Shown here piece after piece: positions 52,905 to 62,911 of a stretch of 64,000 bases of DNA. Below the pieces are notes generated by a model. The model saw only the letters and a list, made by a program, of their open reading frames with translations. It was not told where the DNA came from and searched no databases. Source of the DNA: Paenibacillus graminis (GTDB lineage Bacteria > Bacillota > Bacilli > Paenibacillales > Paenibacillaceae); contig NZ_CP009287.1 of the NCBI RefSeq assembly GCF_000758705.1, positions 6,758,001-6,822,000 on the forward strand, written 5' to 3'. Position 1 is the stretch's first letter, and each line of letters opens with the position of its first letter. The translations under genes were made by a program, and so were the position numbers.

Positions 52905-54018
52905 GGCTCTCCACCTCGCCGTAAGCTTCCAGACGTTTGTCGAATTCTTCCTCCGTTTCACCGAACCGCATGACATGAATCGCTTCCGGATCAAAATACA
53001 GGCCGATTTCGCTGCCGACCTCCGCTTTGCGTGTGGAATGAACCAGCCACTCATGGCCCGATTCATCGTAGCAGCTGATCTCGTAATGCACGCCCCGGAA
53101 CAGCTGGGAATCCACGCGTACACGCAGCTTGCCCTGTTCAAGCGCGGCAATCTCCAGATCCTCGGGACGAATGACAATCTCCACCGCTTCATTGCGCTTC
53201 AGCCCGGCATCGACACATTCGAACCGGTGTCCGTTAAACTCCACCAGGTAGTCATCGATCATCACACCCGGCACAATATTCGACTCCCCGATGAAATCGG
53301 CCACGAAGCGGTTGATCGGCTCATCATAAATATCATTGGGCGTGCCGCTCTGCTCGATCCGTCCGCCGTTCATGACAAAGATCCAGTCCGACATCGCCAG
53401 CGCTTCTTCCTGGTCATGGGTCACAAATATAAAGGTAATGCCCAGCCGCTGCTGCATTTCCCGCAGGATGTACTGCATCTCTGTACGCAGCTTCAAGTCC
53501 AGCGCCGACAGCGGCTCATCCAGCAGAAGCACCTGCGGCTCATTGACGATGGCGCGGGCAATCGCCACACGTTGTCTTTGTCCGCCTGACATTTCATTAA
53601 TAGCACGCTGCTCGTAGCCTACAAGGTTCACGAAGCGCAGCGCTTCCTGCACCTTGTGCGTGATCACATCCTTCTTAAGCTTCTTGATGCGCAGTCCGAA
53701 AGCCACATTCTCGAATACGTTCAGGTGCGGAAACAGCGCATAGTCCTGAAATACCGTATTGACCTGCCGCTCGTTGGCGGGAATGTGGTTGATGATTTGG
53801 CCATTGAGATAAATAGAGCCTTTAGTCGGCTCGGCGAAACCGGCAATCAGCCGCAGAATAGTCGTCTTGCCGCAGCCCGAAGGGCCCAGCAAGGTATAGA
53901 ATTTACCGCGTTCGATCTCGAAGCTGACGCCTTTTAATACAGGCTCTTCGTCGTCGTATTGTTTGATCACCTGGTCAAAAGAAATAATAGTGCCTTCCGG
54001 GGTAGCTATAGCTAACAA
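52894..54018 (-). CDS. potA: Spermidine/putrescine ABC transporter ATP-binding protein PotA
   Basis: A 374-residue ATPase: Walker [11 protein letters not shown]-loop [12 protein letters not shown], signature [14 protein letters not shown], Walker [13 protein letters not shown], switch VTHDQEEAL, then a C-terminal TOBE domain (about 285-365). No ATG is near the start; TTG 54018 is the best candidate with AAGG nine bases upstream, although a GGGAGG directly abuts it. A further upstream ATG is not seen. First gene of potABCD. Confidence 0.93.
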   Translation of the reverse strand: MLAIATPEGTIISFDQVIKQYDDEEPVLKGVSFEIERGKFYTLLGPSGCGKTTILRLIAGFAEPTKGSIYLNGQIINHIPANERQVNTVFQDYALFPHLNVFENVAFGLRIKKLKKDVITHKVQEALRFVNLVGYEQRAINEMSGGQRQRVAIARAIVNEPQVLLLDEPLSALDLKLRTEMQYILREMQQRLGITFIFVTHDQEEALAMSDWIFVMNGGRIEQSGTPNDIYDEPINRFVADFIGESNIVPGVMIDDYLVEFNGHRFECVDAGLKRNEAVEIVIRPEDLEIAALEQGKLRVRVDSQLFRGVHYEISCYDESGHEWLVHSTRKAEVGSEIGLYFDPEAIHVMRFGETEEEFDKRLEAYGEVESHEE

Positions 54019-54308
54019 CCTCCCTTACCTTATGTAATACAATCTATTTTACCCCCATCTTGCGGAGGACAATCGAAGCGGGCTGGCTCAGCGTGTGTTA
54101 GCGACAATTCCTCCCATTCTTCGACAACCTTCCATAATATATAGCATAACGGATTAGTCCTATATATGCGATAGCATACATGGTTAAAAGCAGTCTGGAA
54201 ACTTAACAAGTTCGTAAAATTTATGAACCTCCCGGACTGTTTTGCGGTGCTATAATGAAAACGGCTGAAATTCATTTCATTTTTACACCTGAAAGAAGAT
54301 GACCTCCA

Positions 54309-55409
54309 ATGAATGAAGGATTACAGGACCGTCTTGAGAAATTCGGACTGTCTTTATATATGATACGGGTTACTCTTGCAGCTTCACTCTCCTGGCTGGC
54401 AGTACACACGCTGTATGGAGACAGCTATTTATACTTCGCCCCGCTGGCGGCGATTCTGATTACACAAGGCAGCGTCAAGGCCTCCCTGGAAAAGGGGGTC
54501 TACCGCATGACCGGCATTGTGCTCGGCGGCATTGTCAGCCTGATTGTGGGGCGGTTCTTCGATGTAGGAGCCCTTTCCATTCTGCTGATGCTTCTGATCG
54601 GTATCGGGGTCGCCACAGCCTGCCGGATCAATATCCAGGCGATCTCCCAAGTCGGTGTAACCTCTGTTCTGGCACTGACCTTCTATAATGATCATTATAT
54701 TGAGTGGCGGGTTGCTGAAACGCTGATCGGTGTGGTCATTGCCCTAATTATCAATATGATTATCGTTCCGCCCAAGGGGTTCGTCAAGGTGAAGGGCCTG
54801 ACTCTGGAAAGCGGACTGCTGCTGGCGGATGCCCTAAGCGGCCAGGCCGGCAGCGGACGGGAAGCCGTTCAGGCGGGAGACGCCCTGGCACGCTCCGCTT
54901 CACTGCTGGCGAAGAGCGAGCTTCAGCAGAAAGAGCTGCATTATACCTTAACACATTACCATTGCCGCAGCGAGCTGAGCGGACTGACACAGACCACTGC
55001 CCATCTCAAAAAAATCCACTCATATGTAAAAGAAATCCGTGCAGAAATCGAACGACTGCCCGCGCATTACGCCGCAGCCGACTGGATGGCAGAGGTTGTC
55101 ACAGCCACCGCAGACTGTATCGCCCTGTACGGGACGAAGACCCTGTCCGATGCCGAATGCCAGCGTTCGCTTCCTGAATCGCTGCGCCGGGCGCGCGATC
55201 TTCAACTGGCGTGGTTCTCCGAGCTGCAGGGACAATGCTCCCTCACCTCCATCCGCGATCTTGGCGCGGTTTTCTCTCACCTGAACCGGGTGCTGGAAGA
55301 GATTGAGCAGGCCGACTATGTAGTGATGTCAGCCGCGCCGCAGAAGGCCAAAGCTGGGGCCGCCCACGCTGTGCGCTTCATACAAAAGGGACTCTCCCAC
55401 AAGCTTTAA
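54309..55409 (+). CDS. FUSC/aromatic-acid-exporter-family membrane protein
   Basis: A 366-residue protein. The first about 165 residues contain six hydrophobic segments and motif GDSYLYFAPLAAILITQGSVKASLEKGVYRMTGIVLGG, typical of the FUSC/ArAE (YgaE/DUF939-like) group. The C-terminal half is a soluble helical domain. Family members export aromatic acids or other compounds; substrate unknown. The site before ATG 54309 is weak (GAAAGAAGATGA). It is divergent from potA, with a 290-bp AT-rich gap where I see no operator. Its stop codon lies inside the terminator loop. Confidence 0.8.
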   Translation: MNEGLQDRLEKFGLSLYMIRVTLAASLSWLAVHTLYGDSYLYFAPLAAILITQGSVKASLEKGVYRMTGIVLGGIVSLIVGRFFDVGALSILLMLLIGIGVATACRINIQAISQVGVTSVLALTFYNDHYIEWRVAETLIGVVIALIINMIIVPPKGFVKVKGLTLESGLLLADALSGQAGSGREAVQAGDALARSASLLAKSELQQKELHYTLTHYHCRSELSGLTQTTAHLKKIHSYVKEIRAEIERLPAHYAAADWMAEVVTATADCIALYGTKTLSDAECQRSLPESLRRARDLQLAWFSELQGQCSLTSIRDLGAVFSHLNRVLEEIEQADYVVMSAAPQKAKAGAAHAVRFIQKGLSHKL

Positions 55410-55428
55410 GCTTGGGAGCGTCCCTTTT
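55384..55428 (+). terminator. Terminator overlapping the end of the FUSC gene
   Basis: AAAAGGGAC (55384-55392) pairs with GTCCCTTTT (55420-55428), with CTCCCA/TGGGAG and AAGCTT inside. The TAA of the gene (55407-55409) sits in the loop. Confidence 0.75.
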
Positions 55429-55749
55429 CAAATATATGGCTTTCCTCTTTCATCCTATCAGTTAGCCTTCGCTTTCAAGCCCCTCCATCATGCTTCAAAC
55501 TCTCCATCATAAACCGCCCGATCCTTCTATATTCTCCTGTAAATCTGGAATTCATTAAGTGTAATTTAATTATAAATTCATTATTTTTACAAAAAATCAA
55601 CAATTACCTACATTATTCAATTTTTATAGTCAAATTCAATTATTCCAGTTGAAAATTCGCTACTTAAGTACTAGAATTAAGCTTGTTTGGAGAAGTTATT
55701 TTTGGACATCATACCAGTATTGACCACTTTTTTGTCGATTACAGTCGAT

Positions 55750-55778
55750 TTATTCGCCTCATACTGAGTGTATATCAT
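55750..55778 (+). promoter_or_regulatory. Possible promoter of the riboswitch-FapA transcript
   Basis: TTATTC (55750-55755), 17-bp spacer, TATCAT (55773-55778). It is weak but would begin transcription about nine bases before the aptamer. The rest of 55430-55750 is AT-rich and shows no gene. Confidence 0.3.
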
Positions 55779-55789
55779 TGATCTATTCC

Positions 55790-55877
55790 TAAAGGCAAAC
55801 TGTCCCGAAAGGGCAGGACGCAAAGTCATGGGCCTAAGAGCGCTATTGCTGCATTTATGGTCGCCAGGCTGCCAATA
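55790..55877 (+). ncRNA. Class I cyclic di-GMP riboswitch aptamer (GEMM-I)
   Basis: The aptamer reads GGCAAAC, a P2 arm CTGTCC capped by a CCGAAAGG tetraloop, GGACGCAAAG, GGGCCTAA, a variable P3 arm, then GGTCGCCAGGCTGCC closing P1 (GGCA/TGCC at 55794-55797 and 55870-55873). All GEMM-I hallmarks (GAAA loop, GACGCAAAG, AGGCTGCC-type receptor) are present. The G before CAAAC corresponds by my count to G20, favouring c-di-GMP over cGAMP. A 109-nt expression platform follows before the FapA-like gene; it holds no strong terminator that I can see. Confidence 0.88.
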
Positions 55878-55982
55878 GAGACGCCATTTGGTCGGATATC
55901 CCAGGATATAAGTATCACGGCTCCATGATGTTCTTTTCTGTACAGATACCATTGATTATACGAAAAAAGTGAGGTTACGAGA

Positions 55983-57869
55983 ATGCCGCAGCATACCATC
56001 GAACGTTCACGGTACGAGTTCATTGCTTCCATGCTTCTTGGGAAGACCGATCTCTTAAATCTTTACTCTGTGGATCCTCAGACGTTTGGCGGAACAGACG
56101 AAGCTAAGAATGGTGTCATCATTATCCAGAATAACGAAATCTTCATCACTCCGCCTCTTCCCGGCGGCAAGCCGGCTGTAATCTCCGCGATGCATCCTGT
56201 TGTATTGAAGATTAATGGTCAGGTCATCACGGGACCAACTCAAATTACCTCTGCTGATGACCTCACCTGGGAGATTTGCGAGAAACCGCAATACCAGATT
56301 ACAGTATCCGATGATAAGCTAAAAGTGTACTTTACCCTTTACCGCGCTGAAAGGTATGCCTGGAATCTCGTCAACAGTCCGGCCTCAGCCTTTGTCACTG
56401 TCCGTGCGGAGATGAACAGGGAAATGCTCTTATCCACCCTCTCCATAGAACGGATTATGGCCGGTTTTGAGAAAAGCCCTATAGTCAGCAGTCTCAATAT
56501 CCCTGCGCTCTACGAGGAGCTGAATAACCCTACCTACCTTCCGGTATGTATTGCTGAAGGCAAGGCTCCTGTGCCAGGGACCAATGCGAGTCTCGAACTG
56601 CTGTTTCAACAGAAAATAGAGACTGAGTTCAAGTCTATGGACGATTCCGCCCAAGAAACAAGCTGCCTGGAATTCTTTATGGTGCAGGAAGGCGAAGTAT
56701 TTGCGAAGAAGCTGCCCCCCAAAGAAGGCCTGCCCGGCTTTGATGTGTATGGCGGTGTACTTCCGCCGCCGCCGCCGCAGGACCTTACCCTGTTCTCATC
56801 CCCTTACGCAGCGCTGCTTCCGGGCGGGGAGATCAAGGCCTGCCGCAAAGGCAGACCACGCATAACCGGAAGCGGAACCTTTGTTAGAACGATTGATTTT
56901 CCCCAAACGTTCTTCGTTCCGCATAGTGACAATGAGGCCGGGGGTACCCTCATGTTCCCTGGTGATGTTATCGCAACTCGTTATTTAAGCAAGAATACAG
57001 TTATCGAGGCTTTGGGCAATGTTTATATTTTTGGTGATGTGCGCAATTCCCGGATCGCTGCTACAGGCAGCATATTTATCAGCGGCAATGTTGTAGGGAG
57101 TGAGCTGTACGCCGGGGGATACGGGGCCACACATAACCGCCTGTGCAGCTTCACCGAACTGGTGGCGAAAGAGGTTTCGAGACTGAGAGAGGCTGCCAGA
57201 CATCTTGCCGAGACGGTCGAGTCAACGATGCAGACAGTGAAATACGGGTTGGTCATCATGCTTCTGCTGGAAAGTAAATATGCCCATCTTCCCCGTATGT
57301 TCCGTGACATGCAGGAGCTGTTATCAGGTATGAGTACTGATTATCCTCAGGATACCAAGATCCTGAAACATATGATGAAGTTTTTTCTAAATCCCGGACA
57401 ATTTACCGACCAAATTACGGATGCGGGAATAGGCTCTTTTCTGAGTCTGCTGAAGAACCTGGCCCATAGCATCTACCAGATGCAGGAGGAACGGGTCCGG
57501 ATCGATATTGCCGGGTCACATGACAGTGTTATAAAATCCGGCGGGGATGTCCATATTCATGGAGATGGAGTTTCCCAGAGCAGCCTGTATTCCTCTGGAG
57601 ATATTTATTTTGCGAAGTATAGCTCCATGTCTTCCGACTCCACCATGGAGGCAGCCGGAACGATTAATGCACGCAGCGTTGGCGGGGAATCCATTGGCAC
57701 AACACTGCTGGTTGCAGGCCAACAAATCATTGCCCATACCATCAGGAATGCTTCTGTGGCAGTAGGCGGGTATTCTTTAGAGATTACTGACCCGATTGAA
57801 AGTATCGCATTTACGGCCAAAAGCCTAAAACAGGAATACGGGGGAGTCCCCTCCTCTTCAAGCGAGTAA
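55983..57869 (+). CDS. FapA/DUF342-family polymer-forming cytoskeletal-type protein
   Basis: A 628-residue protein. The N-terminal half (to about 310) resembles the FapA N-terminal domain, including LPGFDVYGGVLPPPPPQ (about 250-265). The C-terminal part is the FapA beta-helical repeat region (NTVIEALGNVYIFGDVRNSRI, GSIFISGNVVGSEL, SGGDVHIHGDGVSQSSLYS), interrupted by a long alpha-helical stretch (about 390-500). B. subtilis relatives such as YlmC/YvcN-type DUF342 proteins affect flagella or sporulation. The riboswitch ahead implies control by c-di-GMP. GAGG precedes ATG 55983. Confidence 0.86.
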   Translation: MPQHTIERSRYEFIASMLLGKTDLLNLYSVDPQTFGGTDEAKNGVIIIQNNEIFITPPLPGGKPAVISAMHPVVLKINGQVITGPTQITSADDLTWEICEKPQYQITVSDDKLKVYFTLYRAERYAWNLVNSPASAFVTVRAEMNREMLLSTLSIERIMAGFEKSPIVSSLNIPALYEELNNPTYLPVCIAEGKAPVPGTNASLELLFQQKIETEFKSMDDSAQETSCLEFFMVQEGEVFAKKLPPKEGLPGFDVYGGVLPPPPPQDLTLFSSPYAALLPGGEIKACRKGRPRITGSGTFVRTIDFPQTFFVPHSDNEAGGTLMFPGDVIATRYLSKNTVIEALGNVYIFGDVRNSRIAATGSIFISGNVVGSELYAGGYGATHNRLCSFTELVAKEVSRLREAARHLAETVESTMQTVKYGLVIMLLLESKYAHLPRMFRDMQELLSGMSTDYPQDTKILKHMMKFFLNPGQFTDQITDAGIGSFLSLLKNLAHSIYQMQEERVRIDIAGSHDSVIKSGGDVHIHGDGVSQSSLYSSGDIYFAKYSSMSSDSTMEAAGTINARSVGGESIGTTLLVAGQQIIAHTIRNASVAVGGYSLEITDPIESIAFTAKSLKQEYGGVPSSSSE

Positions 57870-57919
57870 TCAGCGGTATCCCTTACATATAGCCTTACCG
57901 GCAAAAGGTACACATACAG

Positions 57920-57955
57920 AAAGACCCTGCCGGGCTGCGTGCCGGCAGGGTCTTT
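57920..57955. terminator. Bidirectional terminator between FapA gene and flavin reductase
   Basis: AAAGACCCTGCCGG (57920-57933) pairs perfectly with CCGGCAGGGTCTTT (57942-57955), with AAA/TTT ends for both directions. Confidence 0.85.
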
Positions 57956-57965
57956 CACGGGCTTT

Positions 57966-58568
57966 TTAAGACTCGTATTGCGGTCTCTCCATGTCGAACG
58001 TCCGGCCAACCGCTGCATACGAAGCTCCCGCGAGACGGCTTACCGGCTTCAGCTTGGCCGCATCAATGCGTCCGTTATGAATCAGTTCATCCTCTACATA
58101 GAAGCACAGCACTTCTCCGATCATCATATCGCAGTGTCCCAGCTCCACATGCCGCGTAAGCCGGCACTCCATGGCAATCCTGCATTCCGCTATACGCGGA
58201 ACCCGGATCATTTGTCCGGGCACCGGCGTTAGTCCGGCCAATTCCAGCTCGCTGACGCCTTCCGGGGCGTTGATTGAGGTGTGGTTAATCGCAGCCACAT
58301 TATCCTCGTCCACGATATGCACCACAAACTCTCCATTGCGCAAAATGTTGCTTGCCGTGTGCTTCATCTCTCCGGTTGCCTTGCGCACACAGGAAAACAT
58401 AATCATCGGCGGTTCATCATTCACAATATTGAAAAAACTGAACGGCGCGGCATTCACCACGCCTTGTTCATTTATTGAGGTTACAAAAGCAATCGGCCGG
58501 GGGATAATGCTTCCGATCAGAAGCTTGTAATTGTCATGCGCCGATTGTGCTGAAGCAGCGATATACAT
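57966..58568 (-). CDS. Flavin reductase family protein (FMN-binding split barrel)
   Basis: A 200-residue split-barrel protein with the signature LIGSIIPRPIAFVTSINEQGVVNAAPFSFFN and the PPMIMFSC, CRIAMECRL and MIGEVLCFYVED segments. It binds FMN and may reduce flavin for a partner or act on small molecules; the partner is not in view. ATG at 58568 has GGAGGTG before it. Confidence 0.9.
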   Translation of the reverse strand: MYIAASAQSAHDNYKLLIGSIIPRPIAFVTSINEQGVVNAAPFSFFNIVNDEPPMIMFSCVRKATGEMKHTASNILRNGEFVVHIVDEDNVAAINHTSINAPEGVSELELAGLTPVPGQMIRVPRIAECRIAMECRLTRHVELGHCDMMIGEVLCFYVEDELIHNGRIDAAKLKPVSRLAGASYAAVGRTFDMERPQYES

Positions 58569-58683
58569 AAAAACACCTCCATGCAATGTGTTGAACGCCT
58601 AAGGTAAGGGCTTAAGGGCTTATTCTAAAATAGAAAATGTATAGTTTCAAGCTATCCATTATCCTTCGATTTCCGCTGAAACT

Positions 58684-59577
58684 TCACTGTCCCTTTAAAG
58701 GGCGGTGTTGCCGTTTCTGCTTGAGGTTGACCAAAACGATGCTGCCCACAATAAGCAGCAGGCCGACCACCAGATTAAGCGTGATCCGCTCATGCAGCAG
58801 CACTACACTTGAACCGATGGAGATCAGCGGAATCAGAAAGGTGAAGGAACCGACCTTGCCGGCCTCCCCTTCCTTGATGAGACTGAAATACACCATCCAG
58901 CCCAAGGCGATCACGAATACAGAAATGAACAGGGTGTTCATGATAAAAGCCGTGTTCCAGGTTATATCCGCCCAGCTCTCAATTACTGACCCGGCTCCCA
59001 GCAGGACAAGGCCCCCAATCATGATCTGCATGGCTGTCATCCACAGCATATCCACCCGGGCCGCATTACGCTTCGTATAGACGGTGGCAAAAGCCCAGCT
59101 GAGCGCACTGGCCAGAGCGAGCACAATGCCCTGAACAGAGATGCTCCCGGTGAAGCCGCCGATACTGAGTGAGGCTACACCGAGGAATCCGAGCACGAGA
59201 CCGGCCAGCTTCAGCCCATACATGCTCTCACCCAGCCAGAGCCAGGCGAAAATGCCAAGCAGCACCGGCTGCAGAAAAACAATGGCGGAGAACAGGCCGG
59301 AAGGCACATACTGCAGGCCAATGGTCTGGAAGCCATAATAGAAGACGATACTGAGAAAAGCCGACACCAGATACACCGGCCACAGCCGCTTGAACTGAAG
59401 CTCCTTCAGCTTCGGAAGGGCGGCGGCGATCAGAATTACACCGGCGATTACGGTGCGTATCCCGGCAAACAACAGCGGCGGAGCGTAGTGTAAAGCAATT
59501 TTGGAAAGAGGCCAATTAATGCCCCAGACAATGACCAGAAAGATAAGCAAAGCTATGGTTTTTCTCTGCTGCTGCAT
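58684..59577 (-). CDS. EamA/DMT-superfamily exporter
   Basis: A 297-residue ten-helix transporter with two EamA repeats (about 1-140 and 150-285). GINWPLSKIAL opens repeat one and ALSWAFATVYTKR repeat two. Members export amino acids or metabolites. It is divergent from a LysR regulator gene 95 bp away, so it is probably that regulator's target. GAGGTG precedes ATG 59577. Confidence 0.9.
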   Translation of the reverse strand: MQQQRKTIALLIFLVIVWGINWPLSKIALHYAPPLLFAGIRTVIAGVILIAAALPKLKELQFKRLWPVYLVSAFLSIVFYYGFQTIGLQYVPSGLFSAIVFLQPVLLGIFAWLWLGESMYGLKLAGLVLGFLGVASLSIGGFTGSISVQGIVLALASALSWAFATVYTKRNAARVDMLWMTAMQIMIGGLVLLGAGSVIESWADITWNTAFIMNTLFISVFVIALGWMVYFSLIKEGEAGKVGSFTFLIPLISIGSSVVLLHERITLNLVVGLLLIVGSIVLVNLKQKRQHRPLKGQ

Positions 59578-59672
59578 TTATTCACCTCTTGTTCTATTTT
59601 CATACCAATGATACAGTAAAATTAGTTATAATTGAAATGAATTATTATTATAAGGGGCATACCAAAACTGTT

Positions 59673-60584
59673 ATGAACAACAATCAGATCCGTTTGTTTG
59701 TCAGCATTGCCGAGAGCGGCAGCTTCACGAAAGCCGGACTGGAAATGAATATGACCCAGCCTGCAGTCAGCCGGGCCATCTCCGCGCTGGAGGCGGAGCT
59801 TGCGGTGAAGCTGCTGCTGCGCGACCGCCGCAGCGGGCTGATGCTCACCGATATCGGCAAGCGTATCCTTGTTATTTTCCGGGAGATCCTGATCGGGTAT
59901 GACAAAGTGGAGCAGGAGATTGCCGCCGAAAAGGGGCTGGAGAAGGGACTGATCCGTGTCGGGGCGTTTCCGGTGGCTTCGGCGCATCTGGTCCCCAAGA
60001 TTATCCGCTCTATCGCCTCAAGCTACCCTGAGATCGAGATCAGGCTGTACGAAGGGACGGTCGACGAGGTGAAAGAATGGCTGGACGCGCGGTTCATTGA
60101 CGTGGGGCTGATCATTCCTCCGGATGGAAACTTCGACACCGTTCCACTCTTCCGGGAAAAGCTGTATGCCGTGCTGCAGGACGACCACCCGCTCCGGCAC
60201 AAGGATGTTATTTGTGTGAAGGACCTGGAAGATGAGCCGATGCTGATCTGCAGATCCGGCTATGAACCGCCGGTAGTCGATTTATTCAAGAGAGGCGGCA
60301 GCAAGCTGAATGTGAAATATGAGGTCAGCAGCTATCTGACTGCCCTCAATATGGTCAAGGAAGGGCTGGCTGTGGGCGTGATGTCCCAGCTCTCGCTGCT
60401 GTCGCTTCCTCCCGGCGTGATCATCCGGGAGCTGGCTCCTGATGCCTACCGTGATATTCATCTAGCGGTGAACTCGCTTGCCGAGGTGTCGATTGCCGTC
60501 AGGCTGTTCATGGATACGGCCCTGCAGCTGACCGCCAGTCCGGATACTGCAGGATCGCCCGGAATTCAGGCCGGGCAAGTATAG
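59673..60584 (+). CDS. LysR-family transcriptional regulator
   Basis: A 303-residue regulator. The winged helix covers residues 1-60 (IRLFVSIAESGSFTKAG, NMTQPAVSRAISALEAEL), and the effector domain follows (GLIRVGAFPVASAHLVP, VGLIIPPDGNF). ATG at 59673 gives the family-typical opening; the nearest AAGGGG is 15 bases upstream, so ATG 59637 remains possible. It probably controls the divergent EamA exporter and perhaps the aldo-keto reductase 35 bp downstream. Confidence 0.92.
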   Translation: MNNNQIRLFVSIAESGSFTKAGLEMNMTQPAVSRAISALEAELAVKLLLRDRRSGLMLTDIGKRILVIFREILIGYDKVEQEIAAEKGLEKGLIRVGAFPVASAHLVPKIIRSIASSYPEIEIRLYEGTVDEVKEWLDARFIDVGLIIPPDGNFDTVPLFREKLYAVLQDDHPLRHKDVICVKDLEDEPMLICRSGYEPPVVDLFKRGGSKLNVKYEVSSYLTALNMVKEGLAVGVMSQLSLLSLPPGVIIRELAPDAYRDIHLAVNSLAEVSIAVRLFMDTALQLTASPDTAGSPGIQAGQV

Positions 60585-60619
60585 CCGGGGAGATTGAACT
60601 ATATAAGGAGGGAATCGAA

Positions 60620-61594
60620 GTGAAATATAACCGTTTGGGCAACAGCGGACTGCAGGTGTCTGCGCTGGGCCTCGGGACCAACGCGTTCGGAAAGAGGGCC
60701 GGCCAGCAGGCCTCGATTGATATTGTTCATGCCGCGCTGGACCATGGAATCAACTTCATAGATACTGCCAATATCTACGCCGGCTCCGAGTCCGAGCGAA
60801 TCATTGGGCTGGCACTTGAAGGCAGGCGGCAGGAAGCCGTTCTGGCTACCAAGGCAGGCCTGCCGGTACACGAAGGGCCCGGAGGCAGCGGCTCTTCGCG
60901 CCGTCATCTGATACAGGAGCTTGAAGGCAGCTTGCGCCGCTTGAAGACGGATTATGTGGATCTCTATCAGATACATACCTTCGATCCCTATACGCCGCTG
61001 GAAGAGACCTTGCGGACACTGGATGATATGGTATCCGCAGGCAAGGTCCGCTATATCGGCGCTTCCAATTATGCAGCCTGGGAGCTGATGAAAGCGCTGG
61101 GAATCAGCGAATTGCGCAATCTGGCCAAGTATGTCTCCATCCAGTGTAGCTATTCTCTTGCTGACCGGACACCCGAGACCCAGCTGCTCCCGCTCTGCCT
61201 GGATCAGGGAATCGGCATCATTCCCTATTTCCCGCTGGCTGGAGGCATCCTCACAGGCAAATACGGCGGCAGCGACGCCCCGCCCGCCGGCTCCAGAGCG
61301 CAGACGGATCCGAACTTCAGCCGCTTCCTGAGCAAGGACCGGATCGCCCTTGGCGATGCGGCGGGAGCCATCGCCGCTGAGCTGGCGGCCTCCCCCACCG
61401 TGCTGTCGCTGGCCTGGCTGATGCACCAGCCTGCCGTCTCCACCGTCATTGTCGGCGCTACGAAGGCCGCGCAACTGCAAGAAAGCATCCAGAGCGTTAC
61501 GCTGGCTCTGGATGCCGATAGCCTGCACCGGCTGGACGAAGCCAGCCGGGCCTTCCGGCACGGCGAGCCGTTCGCATACTACCGTCTGCCGTAA
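60620..61594 (+). CDS. Aldo/keto reductase
   Basis: A 324-residue NADPH-dependent oxidoreductase of the AKR fold. The catalytic tetrad D48, Y53, K78 and H119 is present (NFIDTANIYAGS, ATKAG, YQIHTFDPYTPLEE). ALGLGTNAFG marks the start. The substrate is unknown. GTG at 60620 has AAGGAGG before it. It may be co-transcribed with lysR. Confidence 0.92.
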   Translation: MKYNRLGNSGLQVSALGLGTNAFGKRAGQQASIDIVHAALDHGINFIDTANIYAGSESERIIGLALEGRRQEAVLATKAGLPVHEGPGGSGSSRRHLIQELEGSLRRLKTDYVDLYQIHTFDPYTPLEETLRTLDDMVSAGKVRYIGASNYAAWELMKALGISELRNLAKYVSIQCSYSLADRTPETQLLPLCLDQGIGIIPYFPLAGGILTGKYGGSDAPPAGSRAQTDPNFSRFLSKDRIALGDAAGAIAAELAASPTVLSLAWLMHQPAVSTVIVGATKAAQLQESIQSVTLALDADSLHRLDEASRAFRHGEPFAYYRLP

Positions 61595-61601
61595 ACAGCG
61601 A

Positions 61602-61631
61602 AGCCGCTGCCTTTTGTGAATGGCAGCGGCT
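61602..61631. terminator. Hairpin after the aldo/keto reductase gene
   Basis: AGCCGCTGCC and GGCAGCGGCT pair perfectly around a 10-nt loop; no T-run follows, so termination efficiency is uncertain. Confidence 0.55.
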
Positions 61632-61743
61632 GATTGCTGTTCCTCGAACGCATGTGCACAAGCCGGCAGCTTCGCGGACTCAGCATCCGCTGTTCCTGCC
61701 AAAATCGCGTTCTGCGCTTCATATCTATAGCCTATAACGGTCT

Positions 61744-62853
61744 TTATGACTTGGAGGCCGGCGTATAAATCAGGCAGCGCAGGGTCTTCCCGGGATAACG
61801 AAGCTCTGCTGTATAGGAGCTTCCGTCTTTCAGTTTAACCAAAACTGCTACAACCCCGCGTTTGTCATATATGCTGTCCTTAATAATAGAAGTGCCGACA
61901 ATCTCACGGGTGTCACCCTGTTTGTCTGCAACAATGGTGCGCGCGGTCTGGAGCCAGCTGGAATCCTGTCTGATCCGCCCGTTCATCTCTGCTGTGATTG
62001 GCGTTCTCTTATAATCCCGTTCCACAATGGTCGTATCCAGGACCGTTCCGCTCAGCGAATCAATGAGTACATTATACGTGAGATAGGGTCTTCCTTGAGC
62101 TCGGAGCGTCCCTTCTCGGTAAGGATGGAAATCGACGGACCACTCTCCCTTTTGCTCAGGACCCCATTTATTGTATAACGCTGTGGCCTCTAGCTTGGAC
62201 AGATCCACATCGAATAGACGGATCACACTCTCTCTTGCTTTGCTGAGGGTTTCGGCCTCGCCGATGTCCTTCTGATCAGGCTGCGGTTTTACATAGGTCA
62301 GGCTCAACACATAATTGAAGCGATAATTCCAATCGATAAACTGCAGCATTTCCTCATCCGTAAGGGCACGCTTGGGGAATACATAAGTAGCTTTGCTCTG
62401 ATCCAGATAAAACTCGTGGTTCCCGGCTTTCATGGGCAGCTTCTGCTTGGGACGCAGGCCATCGAACCGATATTGATCGTCCAGGATAAGCCGCCGTTTG
62501 ATTTCTTGCTCGGTCATCTCCCGGGTGAATATTTCATGATCCATAAATCTAAGCTTTTCGGCGTACGCATTGGACTCCTTGATTTCCTCTTCAGTGACCG
62601 TGAGCTCCAAATACGTCTGGATCGTCGAGACCGGAGCCTTCGCCTCGATCTTCAGCACCGGAATCTGGCCGCTCGCCAGTTGAACCGCAGGCTTCCCGGT
62701 TTGCTGCTGTGTGTAGGATACATTCGCTTCCGGCATCTGGCGGCTCATTTCTGTGTAAGCAACAATTTGCGGTACCGCAAAAGCACTGAGACCCAGCAGT
62801 CCTCCCGCTATGAATATCACTCCAAGGGCCGATTTAACGTCATTTCTGTTCAT
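61744..62853 (-). CDS. Membrane-anchored protein of unknown function downstream of a histidine kinase
   Basis: A 369-residue protein with one hydrophobic stretch at about 10-30 (ALGVIFIAGGLLGLSAFAVPQIV) and a long extracytoplasmic part with YTQQQTGKPAVQL near 45, two regions with Tyr/Trp-rich strands (about 160-200 and 230-260) and a last domain about 270-365. It might be a YycH/YycI-type accessory protein of the kinase, but I see no conclusive motif. ATG at 62853 follows GGAGG. It lies 58 bp after the kinase gene. Confidence 0.6.
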   Translation of the reverse strand: MNRNDVKSALGVIFIAGGLLGLSAFAVPQIVAYTEMSRQMPEANVSYTQQQTGKPAVQLASGQIPVLKIEAKAPVSTIQTYLELTVTEEEIKESNAYAEKLRFMDHEIFTREMTEQEIKRRLILDDQYRFDGLRPKQKLPMKAGNHEFYLDQSKATYVFPKRALTDEEMLQFIDWNYRFNYVLSLTYVKPQPDQKDIGEAETLSKARESVIRLFDVDLSKLEATALYNKWGPEQKGEWSVDFHPYREGTLRAQGRPYLTYNVLIDSLSGTVLDTTIVERDYKRTPITAEMNGRIRQDSSWLQTARTIVADKQGDTREIVGTSIIKDSIYDKRGVVAVLVKLKDGSSYTAELRYPGKTLRCLIYTPASKS

Positions 62854-62911
62854 CTTCACTACCTCCAATGTGTAAGTGGGCTTGTCTTAGCCTTACTGTA
62901 AGATAAAGATG

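Noticed and set aside
60599..61702. 367-codon minus-strand frame opposite the aldo/keto reductase
   Set aside because: Antisense to an enzyme with an intact catalytic tetrad; codon pattern is that of a shadow.
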